A stretch of DNA of 64,000 nt from Streptomyces albicerus (lineage in GTDB: Bacteria; Actinomycetota; Actinomycetes; Streptomycetales; Streptomycetaceae), in the NCBI RefSeq assembly GCF_008905045.1, contig NZ_VWMY01000009.1, positions 137,434 through 201,433 on the forward strand, in the 5' to 3' direction. The notes beneath the pieces are model-generated. The model did no database searches, had not been told where the DNA came from, and saw only the letters and a list, made by a program, of their open reading frames with translations. This document shows positions 26,372-34,787 of the stretch, piece by piece (position 1 is the stretch's first letter; each line of letters begins with the position of its first letter). Made by a program: the position numbers and the translations under genes.

Positions 26372-28405
26372 ATGGAGATCGGGGGACGCCGTCAACGGCG
26401 CATCTGGCAGGTCGTGCTGACCGTCGGCGGGCTCGCCGTCTTCGCCGTGATCCTGTGGGCCGCGGGCGCGCTCGCCAGGGGCGGACTGGAACGGCAGGAC
26501 ATAGCCGGAGTCGTCGGTCTCGTGCTCGCCACGATGAGTTTGGTGGTGGCCGTAGCCGCACTGCGTCGCAGGGCGGGCCAGGAGGCGGACACCGCGGCGG
26601 CCGCCGACCGGCTTACTCACAAGATCCGGGCCGCGGAGGGGCAGCAGTGGCGCCAACTCCTCGGCGGCGACCGGGTTCCCATCGACCTGGCGTACGACGT
26701 CGTGCCGTCCGGCCCGCGGTGTGCCGAACCGCCCGCGTCGCTCGCCGGTCGTCTGACGAAGATCGCCGACGACTTCCTGGGCATCGGCACGCGCCGTCTG
26801 GTGGTCACTGGAGGGCCGGGAGCCGGCAAGACCGTACTTGCCCTGCGCCTGCTGCTGGACCTCACCGGATCGGCCGACGACACGGTCCCGGTGAGACTGT
26901 CACTGGCAGGCTGGAACCCCCGAGTCCCGTTCGCGGACTGGCTCGTCGAGCGGCTGGTACATGACTACGACCGAGAACCCTCGGTCGCCCGTGACCTGGT
27001 GGAACACCGGTGCATCCTGCCCGTGCTCGACGGCCTGGACGAGATGGACGCCCCGGGTACCGACCCGGACTCCTCGCGCGCCAAGGAGGCGGTCAAGACC
27101 CTCGACGCCTACCAGGACGGGCACGCCGGAGCACACGTCGTGGTCACCTGCCGCACCGATTGGTACGAGCGGCTGGAGCGCAGCGGCAGCGCGGTGCCGG
27201 ACGCGGTGCGGGTGGAGATCCGTCCGGTCGCCGCGGAACAGGCACATGCCTACCTGGTCAACCGGGTATCACGGGCGCAGGACGGCTGGACACGCGTCCT
27301 GTGTGGCCTCACCGAAAGCGCACCCGGCCGACCGTCGTTCCTCGCGCACGCGATGTCCACGCCCTGGCGGCTCACCCTCGCCGCGACGGCGTACGCGGAC
27401 CGCGGCGACCCCGGCGAACTGCTGCGCCACAGCGACTCGGACGCCCTCGACGAGGACCTGCTCAGCCGCTACGTCCCGGCCGTCACCCGACTGCACTCGG
27501 GCGGTTCATACTGCTACCGGTCCGACCAGGTGCACCGCTGGCTGGGCGTACTGGCACGGCACGCGCACAGCGCGGAACCTGCCGGTGCGTCTACCGAACT
27601 CGTCCCGCACCAGTTGTGGCCCCTAGCCGGCGCCCGGCGGGTCCGTACGGTCGACGCGGTACTCACCTCCTCCGTTGTCCTCGCGGCGACGGCCGCACTG
27701 CTGCTGCGAACGGACTTCAGCCTGTCGCTCACGCATCTGCCGGCCGCCTTCGGCATCGCGGCGCTGGTCCTCGCCGTGCTGCTGCGCGCAGGCAGCGGCA
27801 AGGTGCCCTCGCCGCAGGGCGGCAAGCTGCGGCGGCTCGACACTCCCGACGGCCGTCGGCTCCTGGTCCATCGGCTGCGCGGCGCGGGGGTGCTGGTGCT
27901 GGCCATCGCCATGGTGCAGTGGGTGGCCTCGGGCCTGATGGCTGTGGTGATCGCGGTTCTGGCGGCCGGGCTGGTGCTCAGCGCGGCTTCCGCGATCACC
28001 TCCCGGCGCGCGCAGCGGCAGGTGCGTATCGAGTCCCACCCGCGGGACCTGCTGCGTGACGACATCAACTCGGGGCTGAGCTTCTCTGCCCTCTTCGGCT
28101 CGGTGTTCGGCGCGTTCGTGGGCTACGGCAGCGACTACGTCCTCGGCATCGGCGCCGGAGCTGTCGGCGGCCTCGTCTGCGGGATGGTGTGGTGGAGCGG
28201 TGCGGGCCGGCGCTACTTCGTCTTCCTCCTCTGCACCCGCGGCCTCCTGCCCTGGCGTCTGGCCCGCTTCCTGGACTGGGCCTACGGGGCGGGCCTGCTG
28301 CGCATCTCGGGCAGCGCGTATCAGTTCCGCCACCAAAAGCTCCAGGCATGGCTGCTGCGGCATCCGGAACCGGTGCCGACGGATTCCTATCCGGGCGGCT
28401 CCTAA
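26372..28405 (+). CDS. Membrane-anchored NACHT-domain NTPase (bacterial NLR-like)
   Basis: A 677-residue STAND NTPase. Two N-terminal TM helices (about 11-32 and 45-64) precede the NACHT core: Walker A TGGPGAGKT (146-154) and Walker B CILPVLDGLDEMD (215-227), with the small residues after the Asp that typify NACHT. A helical region follows, then several TM helices from about 430 to 600 (VLTSSVVLAATAALLL; SALFGSVFGAFVGYGSDYVL), and a soluble tail. There are no LRR or TPR repeats. ATG 26372 follows GGGAG; the longer open frame upstream overlaps DUF6350 in another frame. Bacterial NACHT proteins often act in antiphage defence or stress signalling; the role here is not proven. It overlaps the convergent TPR-REC-HTH gene by 4 bases at the stops. 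Confidence 0.85.
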   Translation: MEIGGRRQRRIWQVVLTVGGLAVFAVILWAAGALARGGLERQDIAGVVGLVLATMSLVVAVAALRRRAGQEADTAAAADRLTHKIRAAEGQQWRQLLGGDRVPIDLAYDVVPSGPRCAEPPASLAGRLTKIADDFLGIGTRRLVVTGGPGAGKTVLALRLLLDLTGSADDTVPVRLSLAGWNPRVPFADWLVERLVHDYDREPSVARDLVEHRCILPVLDGLDEMDAPGTDPDSSRAKEAVKTLDAYQDGHAGAHVVVTCRTDWYERLERSGSAVPDAVRVEIRPVAAEQAHAYLVNRVSRAQDGWTRVLCGLTESAPGRPSFLAHAMSTPWRLTLAATAYADRGDPGELLRHSDSDALDEDLLSRYVPAVTRLHSGGSYCYRSDQVHRWLGVLARHAHSAEPAGASTELVPHQLWPLAGARRVRTVDAVLTSSVVLAATAALLLRTDFSLSLTHLPAAFGIAALVLAVLLRAGSGKVPSPQGGKLRRLDTPDGRRLLVHRLRGAGVLVLAIAMVQWVASGLMAVVIAVLAAGLVLSAASAITSRRAQRQVRIESHPRDLLRDDINSGLSFSALFGSVFGAFVGYGSDYVLGIGAGAVGGLVCGMVWWSGAGRRYFVFLLCTRGLLPWRLARFLDWAYGAGLLRISGSAYQFRHQKLQAWLLRHPEPVPTDSYPGGS

Positions 28406-30660
28406 CCGGGCCGGCCGTGGCGGGCATCCTCCGGCCGGTTCTCGGTCCGCTCGGCCCGGTTCTCGGCGGCCGCACGGTTCTGCCAGCGGTCGACAGCCTC
28501 GCTGCGGGTGGGGACGTTCAGTTTCGCGAAGATCCGGTTGAGATGGTTCTCGACCGTTCTATGGCTGATGAAGCAGCTAGCCGCGATCTGCTGGGTGGTC
28601 ATGCCGGATGCCAGCAGGTTCATCACCTCGACCTCCCGCGTGGAGAGTCCGAGACTCTCGGCGGGAGGAGTGAAGCCAGGCGTCGTCGCGTCCAGGTTCA
28701 GGTCGGGCACCTCCGGGGGCCGGCTGAAGTCCGATGACGTCGCGGCTGGGCCGAAGTCAGGCTGCCTCGACTGTTCCTGACCACTCGTCGTATCCCTTAT
28801 GGCGCTCACCAGTTGAGCGGAGTTGAATGTTCCGTGTACCAGGTAGCCACGTGCGCCCAGTCTCAGCGCGTCATGCACGAGCCAAAGCTCTCGGGCGTAC
28901 GTCAGCATCAGCACCGGCGCCACGCGCGCCAGCTCCGCGACGTCGGTGGCGGGCATATGGGCGTCCAGCAGTACTACGTCCGGGCGGTGTCGCAGGGCTT
29001 CCGCCATCGCTTGGTGGCCGTCGGCGGCCTCAGCGACGACCTGGATGTCGTCGCCGTCCAGCAGAACGGTGAGTCCTGTGCGTACGACCGGATTGTGGTC
29101 CGCGATGATCACGCGCAGTGGCTCGAAGGCCGGGGGCTGTGGTGCGGGTGACCGATCCGCCCCTTCCAGCGACTCCAGTGCGGAGACGCGTGTCAGGTTC
29201 GCGCGCGCGGACCGGGAGTGGGGGTGGTCCGGGCCCAGCACGCGTTCGCTGTGGGCGACGACATCTTCGTACAGCCGGATCGCCCGCCGGCGATCGCCCG
29301 AGACCTGGTAGGCGAACGCGAGGTTGGCGCGTGCGCCGAGGGTGGCGGGGTGGTCGTCCCCCAGCACCTGCCCGTAGTCGGTGATGACGCGCTCGTACAA
29401 CGTGATGGCCCGCTGCGGATTCCGTGTCCGCAGGTAGGCGCCGGCGAGGTTGTTGCGGACACCGAGGGTGCGGGGGTGGTGGGGACCGAGGACCCGGGCG
29501 CAGTCGGCGGCGAGGGCCTCGTACTCCTGGACGGCGGGGCCCAGTTCGTCGGCCGAGTCGTGGGCGTAGGCGAGCAGGCTGCGCACGGCCAGGGTCTCGG
29601 GGTGGTCGGCTCCGAGGGCTCGAGAAGCGTGGGCGATCGCCGACCGGTAGTGGGGAAGCGCCCTGCGAGGCAGATCCGCGGACTCGTAGACGGAGGCGAG
29701 TGCGGAGAGGGCCGCGGCGAAGTCGGCTTCGTGGGCGGTCGGGTCGGCCGCGACCAGCCGCTCGTAGATCTCCTTGCTCCTCTCGGCGACGCGGACGGCC
29801 TCTTCCTTGCGGCCGGCCTGTGCGAGCCGACTGCCGAGATTGCTCAGGGCGGCAGCATGACCCGGCTCGTACGCGGCCGGATTGTCGGCGGCCAGCGACC
29901 GGTAGATGTCGCGTGCCTCCTCGGCGGCCTCCAGGGCCCTGTCGTTCTGGTCGGTCTGCGCCAGACGGTTGCCGAGGTTGTTGAGGGCCGCAGCCAGGCT
30001 GGGGCTGTGGCGGGAGGGGTTCGCCTCGGCGAGTCGGCGGCGGATGGTGGTTGCTTCTTCGATGGCTGTCAGGGCTTCTTGGTGGCGGCCGGTTTCCGCG
30101 AGTGCGGTGCTGAGGTTGTTGAGGGTGGTGGCGAGGTCGGCTTCGTAGGTGGTGGGTTGGGTGGTGGCGAGTCGGCGGCGGATGGTGGTTGCTTCTTCGA
30201 TGGCTGTCAGGGCTTCTTGGTGGCGGCCGGTTTCCGCGAGTGCGGTGCTGAGGTTGTTGAGGGTGGTGGCGAGGTCGGCTTCGTAGGTGGTGGGTTGGGT
30301 GGTGGCGAGTCGGCGGCGGATGATGGTTGCTTCTTCGATGGCTGTCAGGGCTTCTTGGTGGCGGCCGGTTTCCGCGAGTGCGGTGCTGAGGTTGTTGAGG
30401 GTGGTGGCGAGGTCGGCTTCGTAGGTGGTGGGTTGGGTGGTGGCGAGTCGGCGGCGGATGATGACCGCTTCCTCGATGGCCGCCATGGCCTCCTGATGAC
30501 GGCCGGCCCTCGAAAGCGCCACGCCCAGGTTGTTCAGTGCCGCGGGATCGCCCGCGGCGCCGGCCTGACGAAAGTGGTCGATCACCGCTTCCAGATCGGT
30601 ACGGTCGCCCGTCTCCTCATACCGGACCCACACCGAGGGACCCTGATCACGACTGCTCAT
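28402..30660 (-). CDS. TPR-array / receiver / LuxR-type HTH fusion protein
   Basis: The 752-residue single-chain protein combines tetratricopeptide repeats (about residues 25-470, roughly ten units; the core LNNLSTALAETGRHQEALTA is repeated), a NarL-type receiver (about 500-610) and a C-terminal LuxR HTH (LSTREVEVMNLLASGMTTQQ then IAASCFISHRTVENHLNRIF). The receiver keeps the phospho-acceptor Asp (VVLLDAHMP) and the Thr (LTYARE), but the conserved Lys after the fifth strand is replaced (GYLVHG) and the acidic pair is DH. ATG 30660 has GGGGG 6 bases upstream and lies inside the upstream XRE gene, so the two are translationally coupled. The TPR part suggests a protein or peptide signal gates DNA binding (inference). 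Its stop overlaps that of the NACHT gene. Confidence 0.85.
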   Translation of the reverse strand: MSSRDQGPSVWVRYEETGDRTDLEAVIDHFRQAGAAGDPAALNNLGVALSRAGRHQEAMAAIEEAVIIRRRLATTQPTTYEADLATTLNNLSTALAETGRHQEALTAIEEATIIRRRLATTQPTTYEADLATTLNNLSTALAETGRHQEALTAIEEATTIRRRLATTQPTTYEADLATTLNNLSTALAETGRHQEALTAIEEATTIRRRLAEANPSRHSPSLAAALNNLGNRLAQTDQNDRALEAAEEARDIYRSLAADNPAAYEPGHAAALSNLGSRLAQAGRKEEAVRVAERSKEIYERLVAADPTAHEADFAAALSALASVYESADLPRRALPHYRSAIAHASRALGADHPETLAVRSLLAYAHDSADELGPAVQEYEALAADCARVLGPHHPRTLGVRNNLAGAYLRTRNPQRAITLYERVITDYGQVLGDDHPATLGARANLAFAYQVSGDRRRAIRLYEDVVAHSERVLGPDHPHSRSARANLTRVSALESLEGADRSPAPQPPAFEPLRVIIADHNPVVRTGLTVLLDGDDIQVVAEAADGHQAMAEALRHRPDVVLLDAHMPATDVAELARVAPVLMLTYARELWLVHDALRLGARGYLVHGTFNSAQLVSAIRDTTSGQEQSRQPDFGPAATSSDFSRPPEVPDLNLDATTPGFTPPAESLGLSTREVEVMNLLASGMTTQQIAASCFISHRTVENHLNRIFAKLNVPTRSEAVDRWQNRAAAENRAERTENRPEDARHGRPG
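30031..30444. repeat. Three near-identical 138-base repeats inside the TPR gene
   Basis: Units at 30031-30168, 30169-30306 and 30307-30444, each 138 bases (46 codons), differ at only a few positions (such as GGATGGTGG versus GGATGATGG) and continue partly on both flanks. Each encodes LATTQPTTYEADLATTLNNL plus 26 more residues, that is one TPR and its linker. The identity at third-codon positions shows recent duplication or gene conversion. Confidence 0.93.
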
Positions 30661-31162
30661 CGATGCCCCCAACCTTCCTGAACACCTCTACCGCCATCTG
30701 CCGGTCGAAGACATCCAGCGTTCCCTGCTGGGGTGCCCATCGGATGAGTACGCCCGGCGGGAGGGCGGGCGGTTCCGGGTGATCCTCGGCGACGGCGGTC
30801 GGCACGGAGGGGGCAGGCGGATCCGCCGACGGCCAGGGTGCGCCGCCGTCGGCAACGCACCACAGCGCCCACACCCGCTCGATGGCAGCCCTGACGTCCG
30901 GTTCACCGATCTGTTGCTGTTCCGCCAGGACATGCACCAGCGACTTGAGGTTCGGCCAGCGGGGCATGTTTCTGCCCTTGAGGACACTGCTCACCCCGTC
31001 GTGGCTCAGCGTTCCGGGCAGGTCGTTCCGCGCCCGGATCTGCTCGCTGAGGTCGCGCAGCGAAGGCTTGCCCGCCCGCTGGTAGAGCTCGTGGACGAAG
31101 ACGACCATGTCCCGCCGCGGCCCCGGCGGCAACCCGGTCTCGTCCGGCAGCTGAACGCCCAC
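30647..31162 (-). CDS. XRE-type HTH protein preceding the TPR-REC-HTH gene
   Basis: The 171-residue protein has an N-terminal Cro/C1-like HTH of the kind common in Streptomyces signalling and conflict operons: PPGPRRDMVVFVHELYQRAG then LRDLSEQIRARN, LSHDGVSSVLKGRNMPRW. Residues 105-171 are Pro-rich, then VLIRWAPQQGTLDVFDRQMA, without a known domain. GTG 31162 has GGAG 4 bases upstream. It overlaps the TPR-REC-HTH gene by 14 bases, so the two form one operon, and three GTCA repeats in helical phase lie directly upstream. Confidence 0.75.
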   Translation of the reverse strand: MGVQLPDETGLPPGPRRDMVVFVHELYQRAGKPSLRDLSEQIRARNDLPGTLSHDGVSSVLKGRNMPRWPNLKSLVHVLAEQQQIGEPDVRAAIERVWALWCVADGGAPWPSADPPAPSVPTAVAEDHPEPPALPPGVLIRWAPQQGTLDVFDRQMAVEVFRKVGGIDEQS

Positions 31163-31170
31163 GAAGCTCC

Positions 31171-31200
31171 GTCAGTCTTTGTCAGGTCTCGTCAACTCCA
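31171..31200. promoter_or_regulatory. Three 10-base-phased GTCA repeats upstream of the XRE gene
   Basis: GTCA occurs at 31171, 31181 and 31191, exactly 10 bases apart (GTCAGTCTTT, GTCAGGTCTC, GTCAACTCCA). This places identical half-sites on one DNA face 8-38 bases ahead of the GTG at 31162, a good candidate for autoregulation by the XRE or LuxR-type product. Confidence 0.5.
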
Positions 31201-31349
31201 CAGTGTGCCAGCCCTGTCCTCAACCGTGCTGGTATCAGGCCGAGTTGGGCCACGCTCGGCTGGCGGCAGGGATCGCTCGAGTGCTTCTCCGGCGGCCGCA
31301 TCGTGGACGTATGAGCACGTCAGACGGCTGTCCGGAGAGGACCACGACC

Positions 31350-31511
31350 ATGACCACCAAGGAAACCCCGATCGAGAACACCCCGACCGAGAGCCGCCCG
31401 ACGCGGGCCGAGCGCCTCGTACTGGTCGCCGCGGCGGTGCGCGGCGTGCTGGGTGGAGCGAGTCATGCCTTCGCCGCCTGGCTCCTCGGCTTCCTCAACG
31501 GCCATGGCTGA
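31350..31511 (+). CDS. Small protein of 53 residues, amphipathic/hydrophobic C-terminus
   Basis: Not recognised. The frame has GGAGAGG 9 bases before the ATG and encodes a Thr/Glu/Pro-rich N-terminus (MTTKETPIENTPTESRPTR) and a hydrophobic C-terminal helix (LVLVAAAVRGVLGGASHAF then AAWLLGFLNGHG). An in-frame upstream ATG at 31311 would add 13 residues. It lies between the divergent XRE operon and the convergent aldo/keto reductase. Size and composition suit a small membrane-associated peptide. Confidence 0.45.
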   Translation: MTTKETPIENTPTESRPTRAERLVLVAAAVRGVLGGASHAFAAWLLGFLNGHG

Positions 31512-31530
31512 GCGGGCGGTCGGACCGCGG

Positions 31531-32517
31531 TCAGTGGGCCGCGTCGAGCCGGGATCGCTGTTCCGGAGTCAGTTCCAGGTCCACCGCTGCCAGGTTCTCG
31601 TTCAGCTGGGCCACCGAGGAGCAGCCGACGAGGGGGATCACCGGGATCTCGCCGTCGATCAGCCACGACAGGACCACTTGGTTGACGGTCGCGCCGGTCT
31701 CCTCGGCGACCGAGCGGAGCGCGGCCAGGCGGGGCGGGGTGCCCGCGTGGTCGAAATCGGGTCCGAGCGGTTTGTCCTCGCGGACGTAACCGCCGGACAG
31801 GAGCGGGGTGTAGGCGACGAGCGTGAGAGACGGTTCGGCGCGGAGATAGCTGAGCAGGTCGCCGCCGGCCACGCCCTGGTTGCCGTCCGGCGAGAGCTGG
31901 CCGGGCAGGTCGGCGCGCCTACGGAGGTAGCTGTGCTGGTACTGGAGGACCTCGTAGCCCGGCAGACCGGCCGCCGCGGCGAGGTTGCGGGCGCGTTCCA
32001 GGCGCCAGGTCCAGTGGTTGCTCGCGCCGAGCAGTCCGACCGTGCCCTCGGCGACGAGCTCGGCGAAGCCCTCGACCGTCTCCCGCAGGGGCACGGTCGT
32101 GTCCTCGATGTGGGCGTACAGCAGGTCCAGTTTCGGGACGCCGAGCCGCTCGCGGCTGCCCTCCGCCGCCTCGCGGATGGCCTTGGCGGACAGCCCCTCG
32201 GGGTTGTCGATGTAGCCCGTAGCCGGGGCGAGCGGCCGCGCGCCCAGCTTCGTCGCGATGACGATCTCGTCGCCGATGCCGCGGCTGCGCCGCCAGCGGC
32301 CGAGCAGGGCCTCGCTCTCGCCGCCCTGGGTGCCGTTTTCCCAGAACGCGTAGTTGTCGGACGTGTCGATGAAGGTGCCGCCGGCCTCGACGAAACGGTC
32401 GAGGATCGCGAACGAGGTCGCCTCGTCGGTCCTCGTGCCGAACAGCATCGCGCCGAGGCTGAGGACGCTCACCTCACGGCGGGTCCCCGGGGCCGTGCCG
32501 ATGGTGCGGTAGCGCAT
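31531..32517 (-). CDS. Aldo/keto reductase
   Basis: NADPH-dependent oxidoreductase with a TIM barrel, 328 residues. The catalytic tetrad is visible: Asp and Tyr in DTSDNYAF, Lys in IATKLG, His in YAHIED. The NADP-binding C-terminal segment includes PVIPLVGCSSVAQLNENL. ATG 32517 is preceded by AAGGGGAGG. Substrate unknown; the subgroup often reduces aldehydes or ketones in stress or secondary metabolism. A MerR-type promoter with a 19-base spacer lies 49 bases upstream although no MerR gene is in the window, so control is likely by a distant regulator. Confidence 0.93.
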   Translation of the reverse strand: MRYRTIGTAPGTRREVSVLSLGAMLFGTRTDEATSFAILDRFVEAGGTFIDTSDNYAFWENGTQGGESEALLGRWRRSRGIGDEIVIATKLGARPLAPATGYIDNPEGLSAKAIREAAEGSRERLGVPKLDLLYAHIEDTTVPLRETVEGFAELVAEGTVGLLGASNHWTWRLERARNLAAAAGLPGYEVLQYQHSYLRRRADLPGQLSPDGNQGVAGGDLLSYLRAEPSLTLVAYTPLLSGGYVREDKPLGPDFDHAGTPPRLAALRSVAEETGATVNQVVLSWLIDGEIPVIPLVGCSSVAQLNENLAAVDLELTPEQRSRLDAAH

Positions 32518-32565
32518 GCGGGTGTCCTCCCCTTACGGCCCGCCGAGCGGCGGGCGTTGAGGCGG

Positions 32566-32596
32566 AGTATTGAATTTGAAGCGCACTCGAAGTCAA
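32566..32596 (-). promoter_or_regulatory. MerR-type promoter (19-base spacer with dyad) of the aldo/keto reductase
   Basis: On the minus strand TTGACT (32596-32591) and AATACT (32571-32566) are separated by 19 bases that contain the imperfect dyad ACTTCGAG-TGCG-CTTCAAAT. An over-long spacer filled by a dyad is the hallmark of MerR-family activation. The predicted start leaves a leader of about 40 bases with a strong SD. Confidence 0.65.
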
Positions 32597-32639
32597 CAGG
32601 CAAAAACCGGAACGGCGAGAGACCGGAACGGCGACAAGC

Positions 32640-32915
32640 GCGAACCGCGACAAGCCAGAACCGCGAGAAGCGCGACAAGCCAGAACCGCGAAGAACTCGA
32701 ACCGATGGGAACGCGGACCGATGGGAACGCGAACCCCCGCGCCCGTACCGGCGGAACTCGCGCCGCCGCGCCCGGCCGACGGGGCGAGCCGTCGCACCCG
32801 CACCAGCGAAACCCGTGCCGACGAGGCCCGCGCCAGCGAGGCCCGTGCCGACGAGGCCCGCGCCAGCGAGGCCCGTGCCGACGAGGCCCGCGCCAGCGAA
32901 ACCCGCACCAGCGCG
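32640..32915. repeat. Minisatellites upstream of the aldo/keto reductase
   Basis: Two arrays lie in the 424-base gap 32518-32941. At 32640-32700 a unit like GCGACAAGCCAGAACCGCGA is repeated with variation, followed by ACCGATGGGAACGCG twice. At 32821-32899 a 30-base unit (GACGAGGCCCGCGCCAGCGA then GGCCCGTGCC) occurs twice exactly, plus partial copies. Open frames through it are purely repetitive (RADEARASEA) and have no SD; no gene is called. Confidence 0.85.
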
Positions 32916-32941
32916 AAACCCGCTCCGACCGACCCCGCTTC

Positions 32942-33844
32942 TCAGCGCGTCCCCAGCAACCCCCGCAGCTCCTCCGGCAGCAGCCGGTCGCAGGACTTCT
33001 TTGCTGTGTTCGTGAGTGAGTCGTTCACGCACGTGTAGTAGTCGCGGTACACGAGCTGAGCCGTGAAGGTGGCCGCGACCAGGGCGAGGGCGAGGGACGC
33101 CGTGACCAGGCCGCTGATCGCCGCCGTGGTCTGGGGCTTGGCGCCGGAGGACGGCGGCGCCGGGGTGTCCGGATCCGGCGTACGCGGCTTGGTGCGCAGG
33201 GCGCTGATCGCCCAGTACATGGCCAGCGCGCCGAGCAGCAGTGCCACGTACGGCCAGCTGAAGAGGGCGAAGAAGAACGCCCACATGCCGGACAGCAGCG
33301 CGTACCGAGCGCGGCGCTGGGCCGGGTCCTTCGGGTCCCAGCGCATTCCGGTGCCGGGGCCGCCGGGCCCTTCCGGACCGCCCTGGCCGCCGCCGGGTCC
33401 GCCCGGGGAACCGGGGCGGTCACCGAAACGGCCTTCCTGCGCGGGTCCGGGCTGCCGGTCGCTCCACTGGCTGCCCCAGGGGGAGCCGTCCTCGCGCCGG
33501 CCGTCCTGCCCCTGTCCCTGGTCCTGTCCTTGCCCGCCCGCGGGCCGTCGCGGCTGCCACGGCCGGTCGGGCGTGCCCTCCGGCGGCGGGGCGAAGGGGT
33601 TGTCGTCGGCGGGAGGCTGCGGCGGCTCGGGTCGCTGCCCGGGATCCGGCGCACCGGAGCCGGCCGGCGTACCGGTGCCGCCCTGGCCACCGGCGGAACC
33701 CTGGCCACTTCCACCCGTGGAGCCCTGTCCGCCCGCGGAGCCCTGCCCGCCCTCGGGCACGTCGTCGCTCTCCCGCGGTGGCGTGGGAGAAGGGCGCCGC
33801 TCGCGCAGCAGGAGCGGAGGGAGTCGGAGACTGCGGTCCGGCAT
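32942..33844 (-). CDS. DUF4190-type membrane protein with Gly/Gln/Pro-rich N-terminus
   Basis: From ATG 33844 the product has 300 residues. About 170 N-terminal residues are disordered and Gly/Pro/Gln-rich ([19 protein letters not shown]). A block [20 protein letters not shown] precedes two TM helices ([20 protein letters not shown]), a third TM ([18 protein letters not shown]) and a short tail with two Cys ([20 protein letters not shown]). DUF4190-like; function unknown. The start is uncertain: GTG 33760 has GGGAG 9 bases upstream, and GTG 33892 is also in frame. It diverges from purNH. Confidence 0.7.
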   Translation of the reverse strand: MPDRSLRLPPLLLRERRPSPTPPRESDDVPEGGQGSAGGQGSTGGSGQGSAGGQGGTGTPAGSGAPDPGQRPEPPQPPADDNPFAPPPEGTPDRPWQPRRPAGGQGQDQGQGQDGRREDGSPWGSQWSDRQPGPAQEGRFGDRPGSPGGPGGGQGGPEGPGGPGTGMRWDPKDPAQRRARYALLSGMWAFFFALFSWPYVALLLGALAMYWAISALRTKPRTPDPDTPAPPSSGAKPQTTAAISGLVTASLALALVAATFTAQLVYRDYYTCVNDSLTNTAKKSCDRLLPEELRGLLGTR

Positions 33845-34069
33845 CAGGTGTGCGTCTTCCCCTTGGTGGTCTCTGGCGGGCAACGTGTCCACAGAGCTGG
33901 TTACGTGTCCGGGGCTCGTGCCCCAAGCATTCGTACCCGTCCCTGGTCAACGTCCCGTACGCAAAAGGCGTTCCCCTGCGCGGACCGTGTTCCCCGGGCG
34001 GATCCTCCCCAGACGCTACCTTCCGGCCACGCCCCCGTCCCGTGGGGGCCGCTCGGTGTGCCGGTATCG

Positions 34070-34097
34070 TTGCTGACGGTTGGCCGCTTCGTAGACT
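34070..34097 (+). promoter_or_regulatory. Probable sigma-70-type promoter of purNH
   Basis: TTGCTG (34070-34075), a 16-base spacer and TAGACT (34092-34097) fit the Streptomyces HrdB consensus. The start would be near 34104, giving a leader of about 60 bases before the purN GTG at 34167. The rest of the 33845-34166 gap shows no gene and no purine riboswitch blocks. Confidence 0.6.
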
Positions 34098-34166
34098 TCC
34101 CCGTATCCGGGGGCGCGAAGCATTCGTACGACCATACAAAGGCACTCCCCGAGAAAGGGCCCCGCC

Positions 34167-34787
34167 GTGGCCAAGGCCAAGCGCCTCGTCGTGCTGGTCT
34201 CCGGATCAGGTACGAATCTGCAGGCACTCCTCGACGCGATCGCGACGCGGGGGACGGCCGTCTACGGAGCCGAGATCGTCGCCGTCGGCGCTGACCGCGA
34301 CAACATCGAGGGCCTGGAGCGGGCCGAGCGCGCCGGACTGCCGACCTTCGTCCGGCGGGTGAAGGACTACGGCACCCGTGACGAGTGGGACGCGGCGCTG
34401 GCCGAGGCGACCGCCGCGTACGAGCCGGATCTCGTCGTGTCCGCCGGGTTCATGAAGATCGTGGGCAAGGAGTTCCTGGCCCGCTTCGGCGGCCGGTTCG
34501 TGAACACCCACCCCGCGCTGCTGCCCAGTTTCCCGGGGGCGCACGGCGTCCGCGACGCCCTCGCGTACGGCGCGAAGGTCACCGGGTGCACCGTCCACTT
34601 CGTCGACGACGGCGTCGACACCGGCCCGATCATCGCTCAGGGCGTGGTCGAGGTCCGGGACGAGGACGACGAGAGCGCTCTGCACGAGCGCATCAAGGAA
34701 GTCGAGCGAAGACTGCTCGTCGATGTCGTGGGGCGGCTCGCCCGCCACGGCTATCGCATTGAGGGACGAAAGGTAGTTATCCCGTGA
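34167..34787 (+). CDS. purN: Phosphoribosylglycinamide formyltransferase (folate-dependent GART)
   Basis: PurN transfers the formyl group of 10-formyl-THF to GAR in step 3 of purine synthesis. The 206-residue product has the phosphate loop [15 protein letters not shown], the catalytic Asn-His in [16 protein letters not shown] and the Asp in [13 protein letters not shown]. Length fits the family. GTG 34167 is preceded by GAAAGGG. It overlaps purH by 4 bases (GTGA), so the operon makes two 10-formyl-THF-using enzymes; folD, which helps supply that cofactor, lies 8 kb away. Confidence 0.96.
   Translation: MAKAKRLVVLVSGSGTNLQALLDAIATRGTAVYGAEIVAVGADRDNIEGLERAERAGLPTFVRRVKDYGTRDEWDAALAEATAAYEPDLVVSAGFMKIVGKEFLARFGGRFVNTHPALLPSFPGAHGVRDALAYGAKVTGCTVHFVDDGVDTGPIIAQGVVEVRDEDDESALHERIKEVERRLLVDVVGRLARHGYRIEGRKVVIP

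Noticed and set aside
30031..30444. Possible CRISPR-like array
   Set aside because: The 138-base units are contiguous, in frame and encode TPRs; there are no spacers. The 21-base (46185) and 30-base (32821) arrays are likewise contiguous tandem repeats.
32469..33284. 271-codon minus-strand frame with AGLVGTGLAG repeats
   Set aside because: It is the minisatellite read through; it overlaps two supported genes at its ends and has no SD.
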